A DNA stretch of 64,000 nt from Xylogone sp. PMI_703 (Eukaryota; Ascomycota; Leotiomycetes): the NCBI GenBank assembly GCA_021399445.1, contig JAJTUQ010000005.1, positions 2,418,001 through 2,482,000 on the forward strand, in the 5' to 3' direction. The position numbers were made by a program, and so were the translations under genes. This document shows positions 1 to 12,699 of the stretch, piece after piece. The first letter of the stretch is position 1; each line of letters begins with the position of its first letter. Below the pieces are notes generated by a model. The model ran no database searches and was not told the DNA's origin. It saw only the letters and a program-made list of their open reading frames with translations.

Positions 1-3000
1 AGTGAGGTTATACCGCCTGTTTGAATGCATAAGAGAATCGATAGACTCTTCTAATGTGTGTTTGCATTCGGAGATCCACTGGCGAAGCCGCTTCTGGTGC
101 TTCATGTAGCGGTTGAAGACGAAAGAGAATGTCAGCTGGTCTTGGATAACAATGACGGATATTTCGATCAATGCGAGCCTTCTCGTTTGTGGGCCAACAT
201 CAGGGGCCAGATTATTCTCGGAGTCGCTTGTTGGGCCATTCCATTGCTGCAGTAGAGAGTCTGTCTTCTCCAGTTGCTGCATACGGCCAAGATAATTGAA
301 CATAATCTCCATCGGGCCGTTATGGATTGCAAAGTCTGATCTGCCTACAGACGTCAAATATCGTCGTGCAAAGTATGGCCTTCCATTGTTTGGTACTTTG
401 CGATGAATTTCTTTTACTCGACAGATAGATTTCAACACATCGTCTTCTTCGGTGTCCACTTCTACATGGAGTGGATAGAGAGATGTAAACCACCCTACTG
501 TTCTGGAAAGATCAATACTATCGTCCCAAGGCTCACGGCCATGATTCTCGTTGAAAATCGTTGGACAGTCTCGGTCTAAGAACGTACGATTGAAGGAGTG
601 GGCGATGGCGGATAAAAAGAGCTCCACCGGTTCTGTTCGCAGTGATGCGTGACACTCTCCTATAGCACAAGTAGTCAAAGCCTTATCAATGGTGAAAGTT
701 TCAGAATAAACATCTGAATATATATTGTTTTGGCCATCCATACCCCAATACTGAATATTGGAAGCAGGCACTTCGAAAGGTAGTACTGTATTGGCTCCGC
801 TGAGCGCCTCCTCTTGAGCGTGTTCTGATTGCATCATACACCAGCTCTGGAACGAAATCGATGTGCTCTCTGATAATGCTCCAGTTGTGAGTATCTCTTC
901 CAGATCTTGTAGAAGGATGCGCCAGGACACCATATCCACCACCAAATGATGTGCGGTTAAAAATAATACCTGGTCGCTTCCTAGAATATTGAATAGATCA
1001 GCGGACATCAGTGGCCCTTGTTTGATGTTGAGATTGTTCTGACTATAGTTGACATATGGAGCAATCTCAGTGGCACTTCCTATATCATAACTCTGAAAAC
1101 GATAGGAACTGGCGCAATCCTTTACTATGCGCTGCTGCCAATGTCCAGCAGAGCTTCGACTAAATCGGGCTCTAAGCACTGAATGCCGCTCAACAAGCGT
1201 ATCAATTGCAGACCTCAACTGCTGCGGTTGTATCGGCTGGGTAATCTTGAGCAGGAAACTTTGGTTGAAGTATTTTTCATGCCCATGATCGGAATCTCGC
1301 TGAGACTCCACATACATTTGTTGTATCGGAGAAAGCTCGAAATTTTGTTCCAGTTGATCATCAACCTGTGGAACATTGCTCCCCTTACGACAACTTAGTG
1401 CGAGCTGCTCGATAGATTTACTCTGAAGGATTGTTTGCAGTGTAACTTGAATAGACTCCTTTCGGCACATTGCGATCACCTGCATTCCCGTAATGGAGTC
1501 GCCGCCCAGGCTGAGGAATGAGTTCTGTAGCCTGACGTTTTGAATCGGTAGATTTAGTACTTTGGATATTATTTCTTGTATAATTTTACTCATATCCGTA
1601 GCAGGAGTGCCTTGGAAATCTTCCGTAGCTACGGAGGTGATCTTGTCGTAAGTTTGTTTGTCGATGGATTCAACCCAACTCTCAACCATACGGCGTTCGA
1701 GTTTGCCAGCGGTTGAGATGGGGATGGCTTCAACCACCAGCCATGTTGTTGGTACCATGTACCCTGGGAGTAACGAGGAGAGACGGTTTTGAACCTTTGT
1801 TGACTGCTGCTGTGCTATTGCTACTCCCGGGCCATCTTGAATCAGTCTACATGCTTGTGCAGCATTATTTGTTCTAAGGTCGTCTAAGGTCATAACTGTA
1901 ACTAGTCGTTTCTTGAATGGACCTGACTTAGGAAGTATGACCATTGCCTGATTGACATGTGGATCCTGGGCAATCGTGTGCTCAATCTCGCCCAGTTCAA
2001 TACGTTGACCACGAAGCTTAACTTGATTATCCTTACGCCCTACAAATATCAATGATCCGTCAGAGCTATATTTGACCAGATCTCCGGTCTTGTATATTCT
2101 TGCATGTTCTGGAGAGCCGCTGGAATATGTGAAAGATGTTGCCTAGTTCGGACTAATTATAAACACCTCTGATGTCTTCTGTGGGTTATTGATATACTCG
2201 CGAGCAAGTGTTGGCCCTTCAATAACTAACTCGCCCACACAGCCCATGGGAGCCAGCCGATTATGATCTCGAGGATCTGTAATCCATACTCGCCCAGATG
2301 CAAATCCATGACCGATGTTGAGCGGATCGCGTAACTCAGCGACTCTCAAATTGCCCGTTGCCAACACAGAAGTCTCCGTGGGCCCGTACAAATTCACTAG
2401 AGTAACCCTTCCTGCCAATTTTGCAACGGTCTCTGCTGATAACGCCTCGCCACCGCATAGCAAAGTTTGTACAGAGGGGACTTTTGATGGATTTATGACA
2501 TTTGCGAGTGAAGGAGTAAGGAAAACCCATGTAGCCTTGAATTTATTAATAGCCTCGGAGACATTATTCAGCCTCGATTCTTCCGAAGGGATACAAAGGC
2601 ATGCACCGAAGCTCAATGCTGCAAATATCTCCATTACACTGGCGTCAAATGCAAGCGATCCGAAATGAAAGACCCTGGAGGTTGGCTTCATCATAATTCT
2701 CTCACTCCAGGACATGATGCTTGACACAATAGAACGGTGTTCAATAACAACGCCTTTTGGTTTTTCAGTGCTCCCTGAAGTGAAGATAATATAGGCTGCG
2801 TTTCTGCCACCCGAATGAGTGAGGATGTGAGTGGCCTTGGGAAGCCGAGCAACCGCGCTCTCGTCGACGGTAAAAGATTTTTCTACAAGATCTTTGTAGC
2901 GATCTTTGTACTTGGGAGAGCAGAGAATCAGTCTTGCACCGACATCTTGTATCATTCCTTCGTGTCGTGACATTGGTGCTGCAGGATCTAAAGGCACATA

Positions 3001-4600
3001 TGCGCCGCCAGCCATCAGTACCCCTAAAATGGATACGATAACCCAAGCGGATCGATCCATGCAAATTGGAACAAATGTTTCTGGGCCCACGCCTAAAGTC
3101 ATGAGGTGGCAGGCCAACCGTGTTGCGTGATCGCGCAGCTCTACATATGTCAGTTCTGAATCCCAAGCGGAGATAGCTAGTGACTTGGGCCTGGCTTGGA
3201 CTTGTGCATTGAAGACCTCGTGCAGGCACTGGTCCACAGAAACAATGGTTTTGCCGTTCCACGATTGAATCAATTCCTTGTCATGAGGACTAAATAACGA
3301 AACTTGCCCCACTCTAGCATCATTCGTGTTTATCAATGGGTCGTTGAGCTGTGCTATAATAGAGCTAAGTTGCAAGATAAGTCTTTCAACCACCCAACTA
3401 GAGATGATGTTTTCGTCATAAAAGGCATCAATATCAATATCCCGAGTTCCCGTGTGGCACTCGATCATAAGTGGATATGTAGAGAAGTTGGATTGCACAG
3501 AACCGTCGTTATATGGTTCCCAGAATGACGCCTCAGAGTTCTCCTGAGTTGGTTGAATTACTAATAAGTTTTGAAAGGAACAGGCAAGTGCCGTATCAGA
3601 ATCAAGACGTCTGATGCGTTGTAATCCAGCATGCTGATATGGGATGATATCGACTGCCATCTTGTGAACTTGTTGGAGAAAGCTTCTCACTGTGGCTTGG
3701 TTGTCCACTTGGATTCGGCAGGGGACTATAGAAATAGTAGGGCCCATGATTTCTGAGACGCCTGGAACCGGGATGTTACGGCCAGCCATGACCTCGCCGA
3801 AGACAACATCATCAGATCCAGAGTATGCCGCAACCAAAAGTGACCAGGCAGCACGAATAATGGACGGTAGGGTGATATCCAAGTTGGTAGAATTCCGAGA
3901 AATCGGGGCTGTATGGGACGGGGCTGTATGGGACGGGGCTGTATGGGACAGCGCTTGAATCTTCCGGTGTCTAGAGGAATTTGTGGATTGGATTTGAGGA
4001 AACTGTAAAGGAGACGCTCCACAAAGCTTCGCCCTCCAAAAAGCGTGAGAAGCTTCCAGATCAATTTCTGAAAGGTATTTAATAAACGCTGAGTATGGAC
4101 AGAGATGTGGCATCTGCCCATTACCCAAGTATGTGGTCTCTACCATTTTTAGAATAGCTGGGAGACTCCATCCATCATATAGGGCATGATGAATTGACCA
4201 AACAAAGAATTTGGGCTCGCCATCGTTGGCATTGATGATGGTGTACCGCAATGGGAGACCGCCATTTCCGTCTGGTATGTTCATTGTCTCGTTTCTTATA
4301 TCGTCAATGCGACGAGCTGTGTGCCACATAATCTTCTGATCCTTTAGAACAGCTTGAACAAATTGCGAGGATTTCATGTGGATAATCCGAGTCCGTAAAA
4401 TATTAACCTCATCAACAACACATTCCCAGGCGGCTTTAAATCGCTGGAGGTTGATATTTGCTGATAATTGGAAAATATGGTGAGAAACATATGCACCAGG
4501 TTCCTTGGTTGATAGAGTAATGAGGGCTTCCTGTAGCGGACTGCAAGGATATACATCCTGGATAATAGTTTTATCTAAGAGACATTCCTCACAAATTTCA
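1..4600 (-). other. NRPS module 5: C, A5, T5, E5, one stop codon, runs off the window
   Basis: The C domain has HHALYDGW near 4170 and an in-frame SHTAP minisatellite at 3905-3949. A5 (about 3220-1700) has TSGSTEKPKG, with Glu replacing the P-loop Gly, and AREY instead of ARGY. Its pocket residues read DAMFLGLVLK. A TAG at 2143-2145 replaces the Trp found at the end of the FI-x-x-P-x-W motif in A1-A4. Downstream the same frame is open to base 1. It includes [10 protein letters not shown]5 (LGGDS near 1500), E5 ([10 protein letters not shown] near 930) and NENHGREPW near 545. The last visible residues are an E-C linker, so at least one more domain must lie to the left. Confidence 0.87.
3905..3949 (-). 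repeat. 15-bp minisatellite, three copies, in the NRPS C domain
   Basis: The plus-strand unit GGGGCTGTATGGGAC occurs three times without a gap. On the coding strand it is in frame and encodes SHTAP three times, in a variable loop upstream of the C-terminal half of the module 5 C domain. Fifteen bases keep the frame, so copy number can change without a frameshift. Confidence 0.9.
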
Positions 4601-4689
4601 TCCAACAGACTGTTTGCAGTACCATTGTCGAGTAAAGAGAACGACTCTGGTTCCGATGAGACGGTCTCTTCCTCCCGTTCGTCCGGAGC

Positions 4690-7600
4690 ACATCGCACTG
4701 CCATGTCGGCCAGTTTCGGATTCTGGAAGACATCTGAGACTGTTAAGGAAATTCCTTCTGCTCGAGCGGCTACAACAAGTTTCATTGCAGTAATGGAATC
4801 GCCTCCGAGCCTGAAGAAGCTATCCTCAACGCTGATAGAGTCCGATGGTTTGGCAGCCAAGACATTTTCCCAAAGATTCTTTAACGTTTTCTCTATCGGC
4901 GTCCTCGGCGCGCGCTTATTTACATCACTGGTAAGTCTATAGACTGAAAGTAGCTCACCCGGTAGTGATTGAGCAATTTGACGAAGTCTTGAGCGATCTA
5001 GCTTCTTCGATGACTTAGTTAGGGGTATTTGAGTGAGTGGGATGAACAGAGTTGGAATCATGTAGGACGGTAAAGAATTTGCAAGGGAAGTATCTAAGTC
5101 TCTTGCTACAGTTCGGATGGCTTCAGACATGGGCAGTAGGATCTCATCCAAATCCACCAAAATATGGGAACCGATTGTGGCTTCTCCATTATGGCTAATA
5201 AATGTAGCAATAGCATGAGTTCCGTCTCCTAGTGAGACCAGATCCACTGTCGAATCAATATTCGCATGTAGTTTTGCCTTGACATGATATTCGATTTCCG
5301 AGAGCTCAATCCGTTGACCGTTAAGCTTAATTTGAGTATCCTTGCGCGAAATGAAGTTCAACGATCCATCGGAGTTATAGCGTACAAGATCACCAGTCTT
5401 ATATACCTGTTCTCGTGGTTCAATATCCCGAAGCCACACTGGAGCGCTGATGAAAGCTGCTGAAGTTTTTTCCGGGTTGTTCAGGTACTCTCTAGCAGCA
5501 CCTCTGGTTTCAATGAGAAGCTCTCCAACTGTACCGATTGGCATGAGTTTATTGTAATCTTCAGGGTCTGCGATCCAGCATCGCCCAGTAACTGCTTTTC
5601 CAATATTTGTAATACCTGTTTCAACTTCATCTCCATGTTCATCAAGGAGGACGTTCGCTGTTGCACATATTGTGGTTTCCGAGGGACCGTATCCATCTAT
5701 GAGGCAGACTTTTCCTTTCCACTTGATGATATCCGCAGCAGATATAGCCTCGCCACCCATGATGATAGTTTGAAGAGTAGGTAAAATCTCAGGTATAAGG
5801 GTACTTGCCAGAGAAGGAGTAGTGAACATCCAGTTAACTTGCATTCTGCCTATAGCTGTGGGGATGTCATTCATCCTTTCATAGTCACTGGGAATACAGA
5901 TGGTACCTCCAACAACTAATGTTGTGAGGATTTCCATTATACCTGCATCAAACGTCAACGAAGCAAATTGGAAGACTCTCGATATTGAATAAATATGCAT
6001 TGCCTGGCTGTGGTAAGTTGCGCTGGTGCAGAAAGCTCCATGTTCGATGACGGTACCCTTTGGAAGACCTGTAGTGCCAGAAGTGAATAAGATCAACGCG
6101 GCATTATTTGGTGCCACCGCAGGTAAACGCAATGCATCTATAGGAATATGGTCATTTCCAACAGTATTCCCATCAATGATAAGTATCGTTGTTGCAATTC
6201 CTGATAGAATTCCGTGATGTTTTTGAGAGCAAAGGATGACGTTAGCCCTAACATCTTCAATAATATGCTTCAATCGATTCTCAGGGTGCGAGGGATCCAA
6301 CGGAACAAATGCGCCGCCAGCTTTCAGTATTCCGAGTATTGCAACAACAGACCAGGAAGACTTCTCAAAGCATATCGGAACATACACTTCTGGCCCAATA
6401 CCAAGTTCTACCAGGCGGAAGGCAAGAGTGGTGCTTAGTTCATTAAGTTCCGTGTAAGTCAAGACAGAGTCCCACGAGCAGACTGCTTCCTTCATAAGAG
6501 GAAGTTTAAATTGCTGATCTAGTATGAGATCGTGTATGCAAGCCTCGATCCGATCCGGCAAGATCTTGTTCCAACCCATCACCTGCTCATGACTGTGTTT
6601 ACTGAGGAAGTTGAAATGGCGAATGGCCTGCTCAGTATTATGACAAGTTGCAACCATGTTTAGTACGTGTTCAAACGTCGTGGCCATATTTTTCGCTTGT
6701 GCTCTTGATAAACAAGAAGTCCAGTAGCTGAAGCTAATCCCAATATTTGAATCTGTCGCAACCGCATTCACGGCAATATCATACTCGCTAGGGTCATCCA
6801 TTTCAAGCATGTGAAAGACGAGCATCTGGTCCAGGTCACTATGGGACAACTGTTTCTGAAAGGTAAAGGCAGTGTTGAATAGCGATATTCCAGACAGTTT
6901 CAACTCGTGTTGGATATCCGCCAAAGAACAGCTCTGATGTTCCATGCCTTTCACGCAATCAGCTTGAATTTGCTGAAGCGCATCGCACAGCCTGCTAGTT
7001 CTCGCAAAATCCATACGACAAACTAGCATATTTATGAATGCCCCGACAGCTGAATCCTGAAGCCCCTGAATAGGTGCATCTCTTCCAGAAGTTAGATACC
7101 CGAAGCAAACTTCGTCAGATCCAGAGTAGAGGCTGAGAACCAACCCCCAAACAAACTGTAAGACAGTTGCCATTGTTACGCCATTTTCAGTACAAAAGAA
7201 GCGAAGGGGCGAACTATTTTCTAGTTCTAGAATTTCAGTTTGGTGCTGGTTCTGTTCCTGCTTGCCATCATTAAGTGGCGGGAGGCGACAAGGTTGAATT
7301 CCCTCGAGGTAGTATTTCCAGTATTCGATGTCGCCTTTGGGCGAGTGGTTGATAAAGGAAATGTAGTCCCTATAAAGTGGGGCTTTTGGTAAATGAAGTA
7401 ATACGCCGTTGACTTTGTTTTGATATATCTTTGAGAGGTCACCAAATATGATTCCCTACGAAGTTCCATCAGACACAGCGTGACTTATTTCCAGTTTGGC
7501 CAGAATTCTCCTAGAATTTGCCTCACATATGGTCAACTTATGAGGTGGCTGAGGTTCGGAGAAGTCTAAGGGTTGTTGTTTGGCTAGCATTGATATGGCT

Positions 7601-7910
7601 TCTTGGTCTTTGCATTCCAGCAAGGTGACCCTAGGGACTATCGTCCTCAGAACAACCTGGCCAATCTGGCCATCGTAGCAAACTCCATCAATAAATACAG
7701 TTCTCAGGGCGGGATGGCGGTGAACAACTTCATTCCAAGCATCTAAAAGCAGTGTAGCATTAACCTTGAATCTGGGCTCTTTGCAAGAAATCTCGAAAAT
7801 AAACGAGCAAGAGTAGAATCCCGGGTTTTTAACCTGAGAGAGTAAAATGCCCTGCTGCATAGAGGAGCATGGATAAGCATCTTCGATATCCTGTAAAGAG
7901 GAGACTCCAA
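4690..7910 (-). other. NRPS module 4: C, A4, T4, one stop codon
   Basis: The C domain has SHAVSDGT near 7470, followed at once by an in-frame TAG (7456-7458). The frame stays open after this stop through to the next C-domain landmarks (FGYLTSGRDA). A4 (about 6500-5000) has TSGTTGLPKG, GYGPSE and YKTGDL; its pocket residues read DAMFIGGICK. The usual ARGY motif is AREY here, a Gly-to-Glu change. T4 (LGGDS) is near 4800. There is no epimerase. Confidence 0.88.
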
Positions 7911-7969
7911 AGAATTCCAACTTTTGGACTAATCTCCCGAGCTTGTTATATGATAATGGCAGCAACGGG

Positions 7970-10900
7970 AAATCACTCAACGTTCTTTGTGGTTTTAGTT
8001 GAGAGAGGGAGTCAGCAGCTTGTCGTAGAGAATCTTTGCATTTAATAACAAGCGTTTGCAAATCCTCTTGGCGCCTCATACGACGATTGTATGAGAAAGA
8101 CATCTCGATACTGCCTTTAATCACTGAGGTTGAAATTTCTAACAAAGCAAAACGCGGCATGCTAACACCAATGTCAGACGTTGTGTTCTTCGCTGGTGTA
8201 AATGGTTGTAACAATGACTTTTCTCGCTCGAGTTGCTGTAGCTTCCCCAGGTAGTTGAAACTGACTTCCATTGGCCAGTGAGTTGCGTACTTCTGCCGTC
8301 CTGCTTCAGTGAGCATTCGACAAGCAAAATATTCTCTTCCCTTATCTAGAATTCGCCTTCGAAGGTCCTTGACCCACGCAACTACATCAAGTATGGTGAG
8401 ATTCTGATCAACTCCACTGGGTAAATATATTGGACATATGGTCGTAAACCACCCGACAGTTCTCGAAACATCGAGACCAGAATCGACCCATGGTTCGCGA
8501 CCATGACCCTCGTTATACACTGCTGGCGTAACTTGTCTATCAGCGAATATCGAGTGAAGAGAATAAAGAACAGCCGCAATGAAAATGTCAACAGCCTCGG
8601 TTTTCATTGGTTCATGACATGAATTGAGGAGTATAGCTGATGTTGTTTGATCCAGTGTGAAACTCCCGGTCCTGACATCGCCGTACATGTTGGGCTTATT
8701 ATCCATACCCCAGTAAGCAAAATCAGAAACTGGGACATCGGACAGCTGAGATAGGGAATCTGCAATTGATTTTTGGGAGTGTTCCTCTTGAAGGCAAGTC
8801 CATAGTTGGAATGGAAGCGAATCCGGGATCTCATGCTTTCCTAATCCTAAGATATCTTCGAGGTCCTGCAAGATAATTCGCCAAGAAACAACATCTATGA
8901 CAAGATGATGCGCAATCATGCACAGAATCTGCTCCTGGTCTACATCAAGCAGGTCAACAGCAAAAACCGGCCCGTTCTCAATATCAAGGCTTCTCTGACT
9001 TTGCCCAACTAATGTTGGTATACGGCTCGCTGTAGTGTCGAGAGCACTAAACTTGTAACTCTGCGAAGAATATGGTAGTACTCGCTGTTCCCATATACCT
9101 GGCTCGTTCTTGTTGAAGCGAGCACGCAACATCGAATGAGGCTCCACAATAATATCAATAGCTTGCCTAATCCTGTCAATATCCATCCTCCTTGACAGTC
9201 TCAACACTATGCTTTGATTAAAGTGAGCTCTACGATGGCCAATAGATTCAAAGTAGAACCTCTGGATTGGGGAAAGACTGAATGATTTAATACTTTCTTC
9301 TTTTTCGTAAGACCGCTGTTCTGTAAATGTTATGCGTGTGGCGAGATCCGAGATAGATTTGCTGTAAAGAATGCTATTAATAGTGACACTTATTCCCCCT
9401 TCGCAGCATCGAGACATAACTTGCATAGCAGAGATTGAGTCACCTCCAAGGTGGAGGAATGATTGATTAAGGCCAATTTGATCAGGAGGCAAATTAAGAA
9501 TTTCACCCCAGATAGTTCTCAACTGTGTCTCGATATCTGTGGCTTCGTGGGAATCATTTTGTTTCGCAGCGTCACAGATCCTGCGGTAGACATCATCGCT
9601 CATAGACTCGACCCATCTGAGTAAGTGTACCCTGTCCAGTTTACCTGATGGAAGAAATGGAAGCTTGTGAAGAACGATCCAGTGAGACGGGATCATAAAG
9701 GCTGGAAGATGATGACACAGACGCTCTCGAATGCCTGACAAATAGCTTGAGCTCAAATCACGGTTTACGATATCAAGAGACTCAAATGCAATACTGTCAT
9801 CATTACTGGCGGACAAATCTTGTAATGATATAATGGCAACAAGACGCGACTTGCAGTGCCCAACCTTGGGAAGGATGGCTAATGCATGTTTGACAGCTGG
9901 ATCGGTTCTCAAAAAATGTTCCACTTCCCCAAGTTCCAACCGTTGCCCGTGTACCTTTGTCTGATTATCCTTTCGTTTGTAGAATACTATCGAGCCATCG
10001 GAAGAGTATTTTACCAAATCCCCCGTTTTGTACATTCGCCGTTTCAATCCATTGGTATCCCTAATACTGTTGACCGTCCATTGTGGATTTTCGATGAAAG
10101 CGGCTGCTGTTTTTGCATCATCTTTGAGATATCCTCGGGATAGTGGCCCCTCAATAATAAGTTCTCCTACGGACCCTACGGGAGCCAGTCGATTATGGTT
10201 ATTCGGGTCTACGATCCAGGTCCGAGAACCTGTCGCAAATCCTATGTTTGCAGGATTCGACGATATCGTGAGATGAGAATTAGCTGTTGCCGTTATCGCA
10301 CATTCAGAAGGTCCATAGGCATTAATAAGATCCACCTTGTCTACCCAGTTAGCAATGTCACTGCGAGACATAGCTTCACCACCTAAAACTAGGGTTTGGA
10401 GTGTAGGTACAGTTAACGGATCAATAAGTTGGACAAAAGATGGAGTCAATCAAGCCCACGTCACCCCTTTGTCCGTAATGAAGCCGGATATGTTATTCAA
10501 ACGGGACTGCTCATCTGGGACATATACGCATCCGCCCAGAATTAGTGTTGTCCAAATTTCCATTATACTGACATCGAAAGAATATGAGGCGAATTGGAGG
10601 ACTCGGGAAGTCGGCTTCATTCGCAGCGCCGGACCGTGTGCTGTAGCACTCATACAGAAGGCTGCATGATCAATAATTGTTCCCCTGTGTTTTATTAGAA
10701 TAGAGCTACTTTGAATAGATATTGTCACTTACTTCGGCTTTCCCGTACTGCCAGAGGTAAAAATAATATAAGCTGGCGGATGGCTGTCGAGCTTGGGGAG
10801 GGAGATGTTTGATTTATCCATATTTTGGATCATCTGTCGATCAACTACAAGCTCGTGCTGATCAAGCTTCTGACATAACGATTGGCATTGAGAGGAGCAA

Positions 10901-12560
10901 AGAATGAATTTTGCCTCCGTATCCCCGATAATATCCTGGAGACGTGCTATAGGGGTAGCAGGATCCAAGGGAACAAAAGCTTTCCTGGACTTCATAATTG
11001 TCAGCATAGCTACAATCGCCCAGGCTGATTTCTCAAAGCAAAAGGGAATTATATCACAATCCAACTCCTGTTCGATGATATATTGTGCAAGACGAGTTGA
11101 AAGTTTGTCAAGATCCTGATAGGTGAAGACACCATCGTATGAGTCGACTGCAATTGTCCCCTCCGACTGCGATTGAACCTGAGATTTGAAGACCTCATGC
11201 ATACACTTGTTAACGGGCTTCAGTGGAGCACTGTTCTAATTCGCTATCATGATTTCATCCTCAACACTGAGTATTGGGATCTGACTGAGATTTTCGTCCA
11301 TTCCTCTGCTAGAGCCAAAGCGCTGGAGGAAGAATTTAAATTGTCCCAAAATTCTGTTTACTTGCCAGGAATCAACAACGTTTGGATCATAATGACAGTC
11401 AATGTTTACATTCTCTGTATCGATTTCACACAAGACAGCCAAGGGATATGAAGAGAAGTTACTGCCCGAAGTGCCACTGCTTTGAAGTTCGCAGAAAGTA
11501 CTTATAACCTTGCTTTTTCCAGTAATCGAGAGAATATTTTGGAAGTTACAAGCAAAGGCTGTATCATTGTTGAGTCGTTTAATATGCTGTAAACCAGCAT
11601 GTTGGAATGCGAAAGTCTTGGCAGATTGCATTTGAACATTCTCTAAGAACTTAGAGACTGATAACTTGGAGTCAATGCAAATCCTCATGGGTACAGTAGT
11701 GATGGTAGGACCAATCATTTCGGTAATTTCAGGAACAGGAATATCACGACCACTGAGAATTTCACCGAAAACAACGTCCTCAGAATTACCAGAATATACT
11801 CCAACAGTCAATGCCCATGCAGCTCTGATTCTTGATGCTAGACTGACAGTCCGTTGGGTTCTTCGAGGAACTGGGACAACTGCCTTTGAGACGTCTGTTG
11901 CTTGAACTTGATATGCTGGGTGTGGGAGTGAAGGGAAAGAGACAGCGGTGGTATCTAATAATTTGGACTTCCAGAAATTATCGGACTCAGTAACATCGAT
12001 CTCGGAGAGATACTTGATGAATTTGTAATATGGCACATTTTCAGTGTTTGATTCCGAGATACCGTTGTAACAAGATTCTACTTTCCCAAAAAGCAGCGGG
12101 ATGCACCATCCATCATAGAGAGCATGATGGACCGTCCAGATAAATTGAGGGTATTTGGTATGTTCACCAGCTATGGTGTACCTCGAAAGTGCTCCGCCAT
12201 TGTGCGATGGCAGCAGGCGAAGCTTCAACAGCTCTTCCTCTGAGGATATGCTGTCCCAAGAAATTGGCTCATGGACAACCACCTGAAGAAATCCATGTTG
12301 TTTAGTATGCACGACCCGGGTTCGTAGGATATCTTCTTGTTGTAAGACCATTTCCCATGCTCTCTTGAATCTGTCAAGATTGATATTAGGAGACAATTGG
12401 TATATGTTTTGGGCTACATAAGCTCCGGGATTCTTCATAGCTAATGCAACAAGTCCTTCCTGGAGTGGAGCACAGGGGTATATATCTTTGATGGAATGTG
12501 TCGATACCTGACACTGGGATGCGATATCTTTGATTGAATTTTTGTTGGGAGTAAATAGAG
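7970..12560 (-). other. NRPS module 3: C, A3, T3, E3, two stop codons
   Basis: The C domain carries HHALYDGW near 12120. A TAG at 11236-11238 replaces the Trp that precedes Asn-Ser in the equivalent C-A linkers. A3 (about 11170-9640) is split by the 48-base intron at 10685-10732, inside the KPKG loop. A TGA at 10450-10452 falls two residues before the TP of the A4-A5 region, that is at the position equivalent to GrsA 278, a substrate-pocket residue. The other pocket residues read DVM-x-VGAIT-K. T3 (LGGDS) is near 9450. E3 has an intact HHLVIDVVSW near 8900 and EGHGREP. Confidence 0.88.
10685..10732 (-). other. Spliceosomal intron inside NRPS A3
   Basis: On the coding strand the 48 bases start GTAAGT, contain TTCTAAT as a likely branch site, and end ACACAG. 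Removing them restores the A3-motif junction KPK-GTIIDH exactly. Left in, they add a stop. This is the only convincing intron in the visible NRPS and should not be counted among the lesions. Confidence 0.85.
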
Positions 12561-12699
12561 AAAATCTGTTTGATCCTACCCCGGATACGTCTTCCTCCAT
12601 GGCCGTCATTTCAATTCCAGCCTCCATATCTATCTTCCCGCTCTTATCTTCATCTTTCTCATCATCTACCTCTTTTCTGTCAGGCAGGAATGAACTAAA

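Noticed and set aside
2315..2668. Plus-strand frames inside the NRPS (for example 2315-2668, 4505-4942, 12530-12886)
   Set aside because: They are antisense shadows of strongly conserved minus-strand domains.
10685..10732. Stop codon in A3 as a fifth lesion
   Set aside because: It lies inside a well-formed 48-base intron with donor, branch site and acceptor whose removal restores the A3 motif exactly.
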